From an uncultured Verrucomicrobiota bacterium (GTDB lineage: Bacteria > Verrucomicrobiota > Verrucomicrobiia > Limisphaerales > UBA1100), in the NCBI GenBank assembly GCA_902551155.1, contig CACDBG010000006.1, positions 1 to 49,641 on the forward strand: DNA of 49,641 bases. Reading direction: 5' to 3'. The notes beneath the pieces are model-generated. The model was not told the origin of the DNA and ran no database searches. It saw nothing but the letters and a program-made list of their open reading frames with translations. A program made the translations under genes and the position numbers. Shown here in pieces: positions 33,672-43,212 of this stretch. Positions within the stretch are counted from its first letter, which is position 1. Every line of letters starts with the position of its first letter.

Positions 33672-36226
33672 TTACGCTCGTTCTGGTTAGCTTTATGGCT
33701 GAAAGGCACACTCTTGGCAATCTCAACCACCACTGTAGAAAACCGACCATGATCGGCCACAACCCGACGCGTAATTTCATCAATAGCCGGCTTATCGGTT
33801 ACCTTCAGCTCTCTTCCAAGTGCATAACTAAGCAGATGCTCACTAAAAGCCCGCATAAATTTTTCCGGGCGATCCAAAATGGCATCCTTAAAAGCAGCAA
33901 CATTCTTAAACTCCGCCTCACCAAAGAGTTTGCCGCTGGTGTCAATAGAAAGACCACTGCGGTACTTATCACGCCAACGACCAATCGGATCATAGCTCTC
34001 TAAAACAAAACCAAGCGGATCTATTTTGGCATGACAGCTGGCACATGTTTGATCTGAAGCATGCTGCTTTAGCCGTTGGCGAATAGTTAAGCCCTTGGCT
34101 TCAATCTCAGCATCATCAGCCTCAATCTCGGGCACCACATCAGGTGGCGGTGGGGGTGGATCATTAAATATCACAGTTGCCACCCATGCCCCACGCTTGA
34201 TCGGACTGGTCCGCAAGGGAGTCGCAGTCATGGTTAATACTGCAGCGGTAGTAATCACCCCACCTTCACGACGGTCAGCCAGCTCTCTTTTACTGAAGTT
34301 CTGGGTGAAAGTGTTGAATCGACCTCGGTTTCCCTTTTTCCCAAAAGGCGTCTTAGCTTTAGTGTACCATGCTTGTAATTCATCAGACCGAAAAGAGTAA
34401 TTACTATCAACAAAAAGCATAATAGACCGATCTTCAATTTGCACACTTTCAAATAGCAATAAAGGCTCCACCATCGTTTGCAATCCGAACTTCCATTGCT
34501 CACAACCAATCCTAGAGTAGTAAATCTGAAAACGATCGAAGTCCGGGACCGCGGTAATGAGTTGATCCAACCGCAGCCATTGTCGGGCAAAGTTCTCAGC
34601 CAGCGCTCTACTTCGAGGATCATTTAACATCCGACGCACTTGCTCTTCCAATACGGATCCTTTCTTTAATTCACCATTTTTTGCCGCAATTAATAATGGT
34701 TCATCCGGAATACTGCTCCACAAAAAAAGTGCCAAGCGTTGTGCAAGTTCATAATCACTAACGGCTGTTTTATCGCCTGCTCCCATTTTCCCTTCCACCA
34801 CATAGATAAATTTTGGGGATGCTAGAATTACGGCAACAACCGACTTCATCGCCTGCTTATAAGATCCAGTTCGTTTCTTTTCTGCATTATGAAACATAAC
34901 GTAACGTTTCAAAGTCACTTCATCTACAGGTTTTCTAAAAGCGCGCTCAAGAAAGGCGCGTAAGCGCAAATCGACAGGCTTGCCATCATCAGTAAACAAG
35001 GCTTCACGCAGGCCGGTATACCCATCAAACTCAGGAGCATTCACCACCGACCGTCCTAATTTCAACAGGCTTTCAAGAAGGATTGGAGGGACGCTCAATT
35101 GCTCCCCCTGATTATTGAAACCATGCTCGGCCTGCAAATCGACAGCAAAAGGATCAACCCCTTTAAGAATCTGCTTCTCTACAATATTCTTTCCCAATGT
35201 GCGATTACCTGCATTTACCACATCAGGCATACGACCCGTGGCAGGATCAAAATAGTTTGTGGAACGAATTACCTTCTCAGGCAGAGGATAAATATCCCCT
35301 TTAAGCTCCAGTAAATCTCGAACAGCATTATTATATTCATACCGGTTTAAACGCCGCATCACCACCGGCTCCAGAGTGGTGTTGTTTGAAACATACTCAT
35401 CAACCACGTCTTCAAAAAACGTAGTCAACTTCATGCGTTCTAGGCGACCCGGCTGAAGTTCATCCTCCGGCGGCATTTCTGCTTTAGCTAACACCTCTGC
35501 TGCATGCCGTGCCAATTCCACATCCTTCAAAATATCTTTACGCCGAACCAAAGTCTCCAAGTTTACTTTTCCCTTCATCTTCTTCGTGCCATGACACCGA
35601 AAACAGTATTGCTTCATCAGCCCCTGTGCCTCTGCAAAACCCACAACTGCCACCTTAGGCTTCCTTTGCTGTTTCGGCTTCACAGGTTTTGATGAGTGAT
35701 CGGTAAGCTTCAAATAATCCAACCCATATAAATACCCCTTCCCACGATACTTTTTAGCCTTTGAATTGCCGCCTGTTAGCTTAATTAACATTCGCTGCTT
35801 GCCAGCTTTGAGTTTAAATTCTCCAAGCTGCCGTAGCTTCGCCAGCTCCACTCGGGTCGAATATAAATCAAGCGCCGGCTCAATAACCTCACCATTGAGC
35901 TGAATCTCAAAAATTCCGTAGTCGGGCGCCAATGTCCACTGCATGGCTAGCGAATAATTACCGGCTTTTTTCACCTCAAACTCTAGGACATTGACATCGC
36001 CCACTACACCATCCCAAAGCAAATGCGCATCTCCATGCCACCCGGCCCCAAACCTCCGCATTCCTTGAATACGTGCCTTGCCTTCAATTCGAAAATGAAG
36101 TTCACCCTCATAGATACCACGAGCTACAACGGCGGGTTGCTTACGAATAGAATGATAATCAAACCGGTCCGCGGCCAGAAGCGAAACCAACATAATCAAG
36201 CACACCATGGACTGCAAGGTGCGCAT
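33668..36226 (-). CDS. DUF1592-family cytochrome-like protein with N-terminal beta domain
   Basis: 852 residues from the ATG at 36226, chosen because a Sec signal peptide (MRTLQSMVCLIMLVSLLAA) starts there and this start lies just past the stop of the upstream TIM-barrel gene (36231); the longer frame would overlap it. Residues about 22-170 form a beta-rich domain (GNYSLAMQWTLAPDYGIFEIQLNG, KAGKQRMLIKLTGG) that resembles a carbohydrate-binding module. The first heme motif CFRCH lies near residue 208 with the planctomycete-type HGTKKMKGKVNLE continuation. DUF1587 (MRRLNRYEYNNAVRDLLE), DUF1592 (AQRLALFLWSSIPDE) and DUF1588 follow, with a second heme motif CASCH near 730 and DUF1585 (HLLSYALGREL). 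Family function is not established. Confidence 0.9.
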   Translation of the reverse strand: MRTLQSMVCLIMLVSLLAADRFDYHSIRKQPAVVARGIYEGELHFRIEGKARIQGMRRFGAGWHGDAHLLWDGVVGDVNVLEFEVKKAGNYSLAMQWTLAPDYGIFEIQLNGEVIEPALDLYSTRVELAKLRQLGEFKLKAGKQRMLIKLTGGNSKAKKYRGKGYLYGLDYLKLTDHSSKPVKPKQQRKPKVAVVGFAEAQGLMKQYCFRCHGTKKMKGKVNLETLVRRKDILKDVELARHAAEVLAKAEMPPEDELQPGRLERMKLTTFFEDVVDEYVSNNTTLEPVVMRRLNRYEYNNAVRDLLELKGDIYPLPEKVIRSTNYFDPATGRMPDVVNAGNRTLGKNIVEKQILKGVDPFAVDLQAEHGFNNQGEQLSVPPILLESLLKLGRSVVNAPEFDGYTGLREALFTDDGKPVDLRLRAFLERAFRKPVDEVTLKRYVMFHNAEKKRTGSYKQAMKSVVAVILASPKFIYVVEGKMGAGDKTAVSDYELAQRLALFLWSSIPDEPLLIAAKNGELKKGSVLEEQVRRMLNDPRSRALAENFARQWLRLDQLITAVPDFDRFQIYYSRIGCEQWKFGLQTMVEPLLLFESVQIEDRSIMLFVDSNYSFRSDELQAWYTKAKTPFGKKGNRGRFNTFTQNFSKRELADRREGGVITTAAVLTMTATPLRTSPIKRGAWVATVIFNDPPPPPPDVVPEIEADDAEIEAKGLTIRQRLKQHASDQTCASCHAKIDPLGFVLESYDPIGRWRDKYRSGLSIDTSGKLFGEAEFKNVAAFKDAILDRPEKFMRAFSEHLLSYALGRELKVTDKPAIDEITRRVVADHGRFSTVVVEIAKSVPFSHKANQNERK

Positions 36227-36230
36227 AAAA

Positions 36231-37124
36231 TTAGCTGACTTGATCAATGGCGGCTTGGAGTTTCTTACGGTTGGCGGTGAGATTAGCATAACCGACAACC
36301 TCGATACCGCAGTATCCACGAAAGCCAGAAGCGTGCACGAGTTTGAGCATGCGATTATAATCAAGCGCGTGCTGCTTACCCTTATCATCCCAAATACGAT
36401 CTTTCACCGATACACCCTTGGCAAAAGGTAGCAGCTTTTGCATTCCACGATAGGAGTCATAGCTTTCACCGGGCTTGATGCGGAAATTGCCAAAATCAGG
36501 CAGAGTGCCACAGTGTTTATGGCCCACTTTTTCGATCACCTGCACCAGCCAATCGGCGTTACTTGAAAGACCGCCGTGATTTTCGACGATCACATTGAGC
36601 CCCATCTTCGCGCCAATAGTTGTAAGCTGGCTGAGACCGTCAGCAGCAAGCTTTACCTGCTCATCCCAAGTACCTCGACTGCCGGCATTCACACGAATGG
36701 AATGACACCCGAGAAACTTTGCCGCATCGAGCCACTTGCGATGATTGTCGACAGTCTGCTTGCGTTTAGCGGTGTCAGGATCACCAATATTTCCCTCACG
36801 ATCGCACATGATTAGCAGACTCTTCACACCATGATCGACCGCACGCTTTTTCATTTCCCCGAGATATTTTTTGTCCTTCGCCTTATCCATGAAGAACTGA
36901 TTGACGTACTCAACTGCATGAATGCCATGTTTCGATGCCTCCTTAGCAAAATCAAGATTATCAATCTTACCCGAGCGCAATTCCGGATTGATCGCCCATT
37001 GCGCAAGGGAAATCTTGAGCGGCGCTTCAGCCTTGGCAAAGGCTGTGTCGCTCATCAGGACACCGACGGCCAAACCGGTTTGGGTCAAAAACTGTCGGCG
37101 AGAAAACTCAGAGGAAAACTGCAT
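36231..37124 (-). CDS. Sugar phosphate isomerase/epimerase-like TIM-barrel protein, Tat-exported
   Basis: 297 residues. A twin-arginine signal (SRRQFLTQTGLAVGVLMSD) with a cleavage candidate near TAFA starts the protein, an unusual placement for this enzyme group but common among Verrucomicrobiota. Residues 35-297 match an xylose-isomerase-like TIM barrel: SLAQWAINPEL, KHGIHAVEYV, LLIMCDREG, IRVNAGSRG, NVIVENHGGLSSN, GTLPDFGNF, GYCGIEVVGY, with acidic and His residues suited to a metal site. The reaction is not determinable. It is 4 bp upstream of the DUF1592 start and probably in the same operon. Confidence 0.87.
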   Translation of the reverse strand: MQFSSEFSRRQFLTQTGLAVGVLMSDTAFAKAEAPLKISLAQWAINPELRSGKIDNLDFAKEASKHGIHAVEYVNQFFMDKAKDKKYLGEMKKRAVDHGVKSLLIMCDREGNIGDPDTAKRKQTVDNHRKWLDAAKFLGCHSIRVNAGSRGTWDEQVKLAADGLSQLTTIGAKMGLNVIVENHGGLSSNADWLVQVIEKVGHKHCGTLPDFGNFRIKPGESYDSYRGMQKLLPFAKGVSVKDRIWDDKGKQHALDYNRMLKLVHASGFRGYCGIEVVGYANLTANRKKLQAAIDQVS

Positions 37125-37179
37125 GTCAAAAGCCTACGACACTAACCGCCTAATTCAATCGTAAAGGAGGATAAAAAGC

Positions 37180-38313
37180 TTATGAAGACACTAATGCAAT
37201 GCGCTTAGTTTCTGCTTTCAACCGTCTGGCCATGATATACTTGAAAGCCGGCGGTAATAACGCCAATAAAATCATCCCTGGGTAACCCGTGGGAAGTTCC
37301 GGAGCAGAATTAAAATGCCGAAGTAATGGGTAAGGCCGAGTCGGATTTGCATGGTGATCACTGTGCCGGGTAAGATCAAAAAGCAACACTCGACTCAAGG
37401 GATGATTACTATTCCAGGAATGCGCTGGATGCACGTGCTCATAAGATCCGTTATCAGTCTGATCACGCTCCAAACCATAATGCTCCAGATAGTTGACCGT
37501 TTCCAAGAGCAGAATTCCGAATATCGAAGCTAATATCCATGCTATCAGAATTTCCAAACTAAAAACAAAACCCACCAGGGCTAAAGCCGAAATTTGAATT
37601 AAGGTAAAGCGGAGCATTTCGTTCTGCAGCCCCCAGATAGAAACACCTTTTTTACTCAAACGTTTTTTCTCCAACGACCACGCCGAAAGCCAACTCCCAA
37701 AAACAGAGCGAACCCAAAACCAGTAAACCCCCTCCCCCTTACGACCCGTTGCAGGATCCTCGTATGTTCCCACTCGCTGGTGATGCCCGCGGTTATGCTC
37801 AATATAAAAGTGCATATAGAGCGAGGTTAGAAGAGTCGCCTTCGCCAAAAAACGGTTCAACTTGTCAGGCCGATGGCCTAATTCATGAGCTACATTTATT
37901 CCTAATGTTCCACACAGTATACCCATGCTGACGACCACCCCTGCAAACTCCCAACCTAAGAAATAACCTGAATAATGAAAGAACACAAAAATACTCACCC
38001 ATTGCATTAACACCATTAGGTACAATAAACCATCATAGATGACTGATGAACGACGTTTGGCTTCTTCATATGAATCCGGATTGGAACGACTCCCTGAGGA
38101 AAAGAGTTCGACCAAGGGGACAATACCAAAAATTGAAATAGGCAATGCCCAGGTCCAGGCTCCACCTATACCCATACCCAATAAAGCCAAAAGGGGCATC
38201 AGAAGAACCGTAGTGTGGGTTAAGATAAACATCCGCAATTGCCTTAACGGCCTGTAATATCCCGCAAACAGATTACGAAAACAAGAAAGTTGGGTAACTA
38301 AGCTATTTACCAA
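37180..38313 (-). CDS. alkB: AlkB-type alkane 1-monooxygenase (integral membrane diiron hydroxylase)
   Basis: 377 residues from a TTG at 38313, or 350 from the ATG at 38232; the Pseudomonas enzyme has about 401. All histidine boxes of the AlkB family are present: HELGH (143-147), EHNRGHH (172-178), NYLEHYG (274-280) and RHSDHH (316-321), so the diiron ligands seem intact. [52 protein letters not shown] and PTGYPGM also match AlkB. The hydrophobic stretches suggest about six helices, in line with a membrane protein that hydroxylates alkanes at the terminal carbon with rubredoxin as electron donor. No rubredoxin or rubredoxin reductase is in the window. The frame overlaps the upstream inositol oxygenase stop by seven bases if the TTG start is used. 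Confidence 0.9.
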   Translation of the reverse strand: MVNSLVTQLSCFRNLFAGYYRPLRQLRMFILTHTTVLLMPLLALLGMGIGGAWTWALPISIFGIVPLVELFSSGSRSNPDSYEEAKRRSSVIYDGLLYLMVLMQWVSIFVFFHYSGYFLGWEFAGVVVSMGILCGTLGINVAHELGHRPDKLNRFLAKATLLTSLYMHFYIEHNRGHHQRVGTYEDPATGRKGEGVYWFWVRSVFGSWLSAWSLEKKRLSKKGVSIWGLQNEMLRFTLIQISALALVGFVFSLEILIAWILASIFGILLLETVNYLEHYGLERDQTDNGSYEHVHPAHSWNSNHPLSRVLLFDLTRHSDHHANPTRPYPLLRHFNSAPELPTGYPGMILLALLPPAFKYIMARRLKAETKRIALVSS

Positions 38314-39113
38314 CGTATTTTTAGCGGAAAATACTTACCAATTAGATTCTCATAAAAAGGCCTCAAAGACTTTTCATCAGGTGCTTCATGACTTTTTGTA
38401 TAAAGATCATATGAATTAAACTTATGCACCCACTTGAGCATTTCCCGATCCTGCTCATTGGTTAGGTAATTATATTCACCTTCTGTATGCCAAGGGTAGA
38501 AGGAATGATATCGCAGTATGTACTGAGCCTCAATGGGTAGATAATCTTTGGTGACATGATAGATATACTCATCATGGCCCCATGACATTAATACATTTTC
38601 CAACCCACAATGCTCCTCATAAACTCCCAAACGTGAGCTAAGTTTTTCATCCTGTGAATCAGGATTTGCTTCAAAGAATTCCGAATAAACTATCTTATCA
38701 GAAAAAGCGCATCCAACGGGAAAAGTATCACCCACCACGGCCCATTGCGGCTCCCCATACAAGCAAAGCACCTTGCCTAAATCATGAATTAAACCGACCA
38801 AAATAAACCAATCAGGATGCCCAGCTCGCCGGATTTCCTCTGAGGTTTGCAAAAGATGACCCAATTGCGAGATATCAGTATCCGGATCACTATCATCAAC
38901 CAACTGATTTAGGTACTGAGCCATTTCCCAAATACCCATCTCGGATTTTTTCAAACTGAGAAACTCCCTGCGTTTTTGACGGACAAAATCCAGAGTCTGA
39001 TTTTTATGATTCAGGCGATAAAATTCTTTTACGGATGAGCGAGCTTCAGCCTCGTAATCACGAAATTCTTCCTTCTTTTTAGTGGAAGTTAACACACAGA
39101 AACAGTAATGCAA
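38307..39113 (-). CDS. myo-Inositol oxygenase (MIOX)
   Basis: 268 residues. The sequence tracks animal and plant MIOX (human 285 residues) over its whole length: [90 protein letters not shown]. The diiron ligands are conserved as His86, His110, Asp111, His180, His203 and Asp236, and Lys114 of the substrate site is present. MIOX cleaves myo-inositol with O2 to D-glucuronate in the cytoplasm. No ATG is available: the frame begins after an in-frame stop at 39126-39128, so the start must be TTG (39113) or GTG (39095). It is followed by the overlapping alkB frame. MIOX is uncommon in bacteria. Confidence 0.93.
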   Translation of the reverse strand: MHYCFCVLTSTKKKEEFRDYEAEARSSVKEFYRLNHKNQTLDFVRQKRREFLSLKKSEMGIWEMAQYLNQLVDDSDPDTDISQLGHLLQTSEEIRRAGHPDWFILVGLIHDLGKVLCLYGEPQWAVVGDTFPVGCAFSDKIVYSEFFEANPDSQDEKLSSRLGVYEEHCGLENVLMSWGHDEYIYHVTKDYLPIEAQYILRYHSFYPWHTEGEYNYLTNEQDREMLKWVHKFNSYDLYTKSHEAPDEKSLRPFYENLIGKYFPLKIRW

Positions 39114-39196
39114 AAGCGCCCTATTTCAAGCTCTGCAAACATCCCAAACCAATTGCTCTTTTTCATGTAAATATCATTACAATAAAGACTTACGCT

Positions 39197-40696
39197 TTAA
39201 CGGATAGACCCTTTGCGCTTCCGCACGCTCGCACCGGTCACAAGATAAGCAGCCCCTTTCCAATCAGGGCCAGACCAAGCTCCAATCAAAAAATCATCTA
39301 ATTTATCACCATCCACATCCCCAGCACTGAAAACCGCATGACCAACGTATTGCTCAGGGCTACCTCCGATAAATTTTAGATTTGCCTGAGAAAGATCAAT
39401 ACTACGACCCTTGATACTTTTGCCTAAGATTACGTAAACTGCTCCCTCAAGTTTGTGCCGACCCTGATAGCGAAGAGCCCCTATTAAAAGATCATCGCAT
39501 CCATCGCCATCAATATCTCCGGCGTGAGCCACATGAGCACCGGCATTATCTCCTTTCTTTTCCCCGATAAACTTATAGTCAGCCTGTGAAAGATCAATTA
39601 GTGAGGTCTTCCTTAAGCTCTTACCTAGAACCACGTAAGCCGCGCCCGAAGCCGATCCTCCAGAATCGTTTCCGGCGGCCCCAATCAATAGGTCATCCAA
39701 TCCATCTCCATCGACATCCCCTGATAGTGATACTTGGCTAGCATAATCATACCTCTCCTCCCCAATCAGCTTGTAATCAACCTTTGCAAGACTATAGACC
39801 CCCTTGGCTCCAAGGCTTTTACCCAATACAACATAGGACGCATGCGCCTCCTTGCCGCCCTCATTGCCGTTTGCTCCAATTATAATATCACCCAAACCAT
39901 CACCATCCACATCGCCTCCTCCCGAAATCAAATAACCTGCCCAATCACCTGCTTGCTCTCCGGTAAATTTATAATCTGCCCGTAAAAGAGAACGAACCTT
40001 CTTGGCTCCCAAGCTACTGCCCAGAATAATGTAGACCGCGCCGGCATTTTTACCCGTACTATCCTGCCCACTTGCTCCGATGATAAAATCACCCAATTTG
40101 TCGCCATCCACATCGCCGGCCATGGATACCGCATACCCAGCATAATCATCAGCGTTTTCTCCGATGAATTTATAATCTGCCTGGGATAGATCAACTGTTT
40201 TGGCGGCTCCCAAGCTCTTCCCCAGAATCAAGTAGACTGTACCCGTCTTCGGCCCCTTGTCTTTGGCACCATAAGCTCCGATCAATAAATCATCAAGGCC
40301 ATCACCATCCACGTCCCCAGCACTCGACACCTGAATTCCGGCCCAATCGCCACCAGCCTCCCCCACAAACTTGTAGTCTGCCTGAGAAAGATTTTTCCTT
40401 CTGTGTTTACCAAGGTTCTTGCCCAGAATCAAATAGGCGGCACCAGCCGAAGCCCCACCTTCATCATTATCGTACGCTCCAACCAATACGTCAGCCAGAC
40501 CATCCCCATCAATATCACCGGCACTTGAAACCCAGTACCCGGCGTAATCTCCCGCATTCTCACCCGCGAACGTGTAATCCGATGAAGAAGCCAGTGGAAA
40601 TTGCCTGCTAGGAAGTTTATTATCTAATGCTTTGGCGTCTCCTAATTGAGTGAACATGCCAAAAACGAAGAAGAGAATTTGAATCATGCCTTTCAT
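39197..40696 (-). CDS. Secreted seven-repeat FG-GAP (integrin-alpha-like) beta-propeller protein
   Basis: 499 residues from the ATG at 40696; the frame begins with a TTG at 40699. A Sec signal peptide (about 1-22) is followed by seven FG-GAP repeats of about 62 residues, starting near 42. Each has an ADYKFxGE-type strand, DYAGY or DWAG, then a calcium-binding loop such as DVDGDGLDD (DIDGDGLAD, DVDGDKLGD, DVDGDGLGD and so on), then LIGA and VLGKSLG. Seven blades make a closed propeller, as in integrin alpha subunits. A binding or adhesion role is likely for this fold; the ligand is unknown. It lies upstream of the MIOX gene on the same strand with an 83-bp gap. Confidence 0.93.
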   Translation of the reverse strand: MKGMIQILFFVFGMFTQLGDAKALDNKLPSRQFPLASSSDYTFAGENAGDYAGYWVSSAGDIDGDGLADVLVGAYDNDEGGASAGAAYLILGKNLGKHRRKNLSQADYKFVGEAGGDWAGIQVSSAGDVDGDGLDDLLIGAYGAKDKGPKTGTVYLILGKSLGAAKTVDLSQADYKFIGENADDYAGYAVSMAGDVDGDKLGDFIIGASGQDSTGKNAGAVYIILGSSLGAKKVRSLLRADYKFTGEQAGDWAGYLISGGGDVDGDGLGDIIIGANGNEGGKEAHASYVVLGKSLGAKGVYSLAKVDYKLIGEERYDYASQVSLSGDVDGDGLDDLLIGAAGNDSGGSASGAAYVVLGKSLRKTSLIDLSQADYKFIGEKKGDNAGAHVAHAGDIDGDGCDDLLIGALRYQGRHKLEGAVYVILGKSIKGRSIDLSQANLKFIGGSPEQYVGHAVFSAGDVDGDKLDDFLIGAWSGPDWKGAAYLVTGASVRKRKGSIR

Positions 40697-40810
40697 CAAG
40701 CTTGCGTAAATTAACGAGTCATTGACCGGTTGCTCAATCAGTAAAAAGATCGTTTTCGCTCCTTAATGGGGAACCCAAACCCTCAACGCTGAAGAGTCCA
40801 CGGCACATCG

Positions 40811-42238
40811 CTATTTCTTGTTAGACTTCTTGGTCGGGTTACGTCGAAAACCACCCACCAGTTGCGGGCCATTATCCGGAGGCAATGACTTATGCCAGGC
40901 AATACAGGACTTTGTAAATCCAGCAACCAACCCGGGATGCTCTTCTGCGACGTTTCTCTTTTCGCCGCGATCATTTTCCATATCAAAAAGCTCTGGCTCA
41001 GCTCCATCATATTCACAAAGGAATTTCCATTTGCCATCTCGAACAGCCAAGTCCGGCAAATCCTTATCTCCGTAAAAAGAGTCGCGATCAGGCGGACGAC
41101 GAAAAAAAATCGGCGCCTTACGCGAAGCATCCGATTTCCCTAAGAGTGTGTCCGGCAATGATTCCCCATCATAATTTACCCCTCGAGGATACGGTGAACC
41201 AGTAATGTCTAATAAAGTCGGTACCAGATCGATTGCTGAAAAAACAGAGGTGCGATTCACATAGTTTTGCTTTGCGATCAAACCGGGTCCCCAGGCAATG
41301 AGTGAAGAACGTACCCCTCCCTCGTAGAGATGTGTCTTAAACCCACGGAAAGGCCCAGCTGAACCAGCTCCCTGCTCCGGGCCGTTATCTGAACAGATAA
41401 GAACCAAGGTGTTGCCGCGCAATTCTGGATTCTGATTAATCAAGTTAAAGAGTTTACCCAATTGACTGTCCATCTCCTGCAATACCGAGTGGTACAAACC
41501 GCGTTTCCCATCCGCCCATTTGTCGACCGGAGGCCAGAAGGGGCTATGAACGTCATCAGGCCAAAGATTAATATAGAAAGGCTGTTTCGCCTTCACTGCC
41601 TTTTTAATAAAGGGAATGGCTTCATCAACAAAACCACCGGTAATTTCCGAGCGCTGCATCCAGCGCACCCCTTCCCCCAAGCGCACAGCATCCCCCCAAA
41701 TGCGCCCGGGCTTCTTTGGATCCTGCCCCGGCCTTAGTGTTAAAGGCAAAAGCTTCGGCCCCATCCCTTCAAAATTGGTCAGGGAAGCATCAAATCCATA
41801 CTCGGTAATGGCCGGAGCCTCAGACACGTCACGCTGCCCACCCATATGCCATTTACCGAAATGGCCTGTGGCATAACCGGCCTGTTTCAGAGACCGAGCC
41901 AACATTGGCGCTTTGGGGTCCAACCATTGAGCCATTCCGCGACGGTCATTGATGGCACGATGCGCTAGGTAGGAAGTAATGCGCCAGCGCTGGGGATAGT
42001 GCCCGGTGGAAATCGCCGTACGTGAAGGCGAGCAAATGGGGGAATTCACGTAAAACTGCTCAAAGCGAATACCTTCTTTAGCCATCCGGTCAATATGAGA
42101 TGTCCTAACGTCCTTGTTCCCAAAACAGGAAAAATCGCCCCAACCCATGTCATCAATAAAGACCAGTACAACGTTCGGTTGAGCTGCCTGAATGGGGGCA
42201 TGCAACAATAGAGTAAAGATAACTATAAATGACTTCAT
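40811..42238 (-). CDS. Secreted sulfatase
   Basis: 475 residues from the ATG at 42238, where a signal peptide (MKSFIVIFTLLLHAPIQA) begins; GAGAG at 42244-42248 on the minus strand lies five bases upstream and supports it, while the frame's first codon at 42250 is a TTG. The active site is SPICSPSRTAISTG with Cys69 in a C-x-P-x-R context. Metal-site segments are NVVLVFIDDMGWGDFSC and TLVLICSDNGPEQG; RTSHIDRMAKEG and GHFGKWHMGGQRD are also present. It follows the TolB-like propeller gene with an 17-bp gap. Substrate unknown. Confidence 0.93.
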   Translation of the reverse strand: MKSFIVIFTLLLHAPIQAAQPNVVLVFIDDMGWGDFSCFGNKDVRTSHIDRMAKEGIRFEQFYVNSPICSPSRTAISTGHYPQRWRITSYLAHRAINDRRGMAQWLDPKAPMLARSLKQAGYATGHFGKWHMGGQRDVSEAPAITEYGFDASLTNFEGMGPKLLPLTLRPGQDPKKPGRIWGDAVRLGEGVRWMQRSEITGGFVDEAIPFIKKAVKAKQPFYINLWPDDVHSPFWPPVDKWADGKRGLYHSVLQEMDSQLGKLFNLINQNPELRGNTLVLICSDNGPEQGAGSAGPFRGFKTHLYEGGVRSSLIAWGPGLIAKQNYVNRTSVFSAIDLVPTLLDITGSPYPRGVNYDGESLPDTLLGKSDASRKAPIFFRRPPDRDSFYGDKDLPDLAVRDGKWKFLCEYDGAEPELFDMENDRGEKRNVAEEHPGLVAGFTKSCIAWHKSLPPDNGPQLVGGFRRNPTKKSNKK

Positions 42239-42243
42239 TGATT

Positions 42244-42248
42244 CTCTC
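42244..42248 (-). promoter_or_regulatory. Shine-Dalgarno site deciding the start of the sulfatase at 42238
   Basis: On the minus strand GAGAG is followed by AATCA and then the ATG at 42238. It supports the ATG over the upstream TTG at 42250. Confidence 0.5.
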
Positions 42249-42255
42249 AAAAAAA

Positions 42256-43212
42256 CTACTTAGGAGTTGCTTCGCCGTGAGGGTAACGGTAATCGGCCTT
42301 GTCGTCAGTCGAAACCTTTTGGGTCTTCCCACTTTTTAACATGTAAAGGTAAAGCGCCCCACCCGCCTGATATACAATGGCACTTTGGTCACGGGTCCAG
42401 CGCGGATAAGCAAACCAAACCGGTTTCCCTTCCTTGTTGGCGAATGACTTGGGGTTTGTGATGGTGCGGGTCTTGGCGTCAAAATCAGCCACATACAAGA
42501 TTCGGCCGGGCACTTTCCGCTTGAACCCTCTTTGGTACTCAAAGCAAATTTTGGTCTCATCAACCGATAAACTCAGGCGATCAAGGTATCCTTGTTTTGC
42601 CAACTCACATTGAATTCGTTCAAAACGAGGTTCCTCTTTCTGTTTAGGAGTCATCAAATAATAGGCTCTGCCCTGTTTGGGATGGGCGCAATTAACCAAG
42701 ATACGGCCATCCACCAAGGCTGTATAAGCCCAGGTATGATAACGTTTGTCAGTGAGTGCCACTTCCTCACCCGGCTTACCCCCCACCTTACCAGCCATGA
42801 CATGATAACCACCACCTTTGGGATTCTTCCGGTTCCAGATGGGGGTATTGGATCCATCCCGGGTCCATGTCTGATTAAAATTAGTATGCTTCGCATCGGT
42901 GATTTGGTGAAAGCCAGTGCCATCGACATTAATAATGCAGATAGCCGTCTTCCATTTACTGACATCGGGATCATTCTTAACCCGGCGAAAAAAAACCAGC
43001 ATGTCGTCAGTCTTGGACCAGGAAGGCTTAAAATCAGAATAACCCGTGGTGAGAGGCCTGCCTTCCGGCGTGCCGAGAATATTCACATGAATTTCACCAT
43101 TTTTATAATAGGAAGACCGGTGTCGGGTTTCATTTGAAGAAGTTAATTCAGCGGCAAAAAGTGGGCCGGCTAAGGCAAAAACAAAAAGTATGGAGTTTAC
43201 CATTTTTCCCAT
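42256..43212 (-). CDS. Secreted TolB/WD40-like beta-propeller protein
   Basis: 318 residues. A Sec signal peptide covers about 1-20 from either the ATG at 43212 or the one at 43203. The rest consists of PD40-like blades: FKPSWSKTDDMLVFFRRV, AICIINVDGTGFHQITD, FNQTWTRDGSNTPIWNRK, GRILVNCAHPKQGRAYYLM, DRLSLSVDETKICFEYQRG, RILYVADFDAKTRTITNP, YPRWTRDQSAIVYQAGGALYLYML. Six-bladed TolB-like propellers bind ligands or serve as scaffolds. A relation to the oligogalacturonate lyase propeller was considered because both have such blades, but no catalytic motif is visible. It is first in the long minus-strand block E, and the divergent CotH gene lies 231 bp away. Confidence 0.8.
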   Translation of the reverse strand: MGKMVNSILFVFALAGPLFAAELTSSNETRHRSSYYKNGEIHVNILGTPEGRPLTTGYSDFKPSWSKTDDMLVFFRRVKNDPDVSKWKTAICIINVDGTGFHQITDAKHTNFNQTWTRDGSNTPIWNRKNPKGGGYHVMAGKVGGKPGEEVALTDKRYHTWAYTALVDGRILVNCAHPKQGRAYYLMTPKQKEEPRFERIQCELAKQGYLDRLSLSVDETKICFEYQRGFKRKVPGRILYVADFDAKTRTITNPKSFANKEGKPVWFAYPRWTRDQSAIVYQAGGALYLYMLKSGKTQKVSTDDKADYRYPHGEATPK

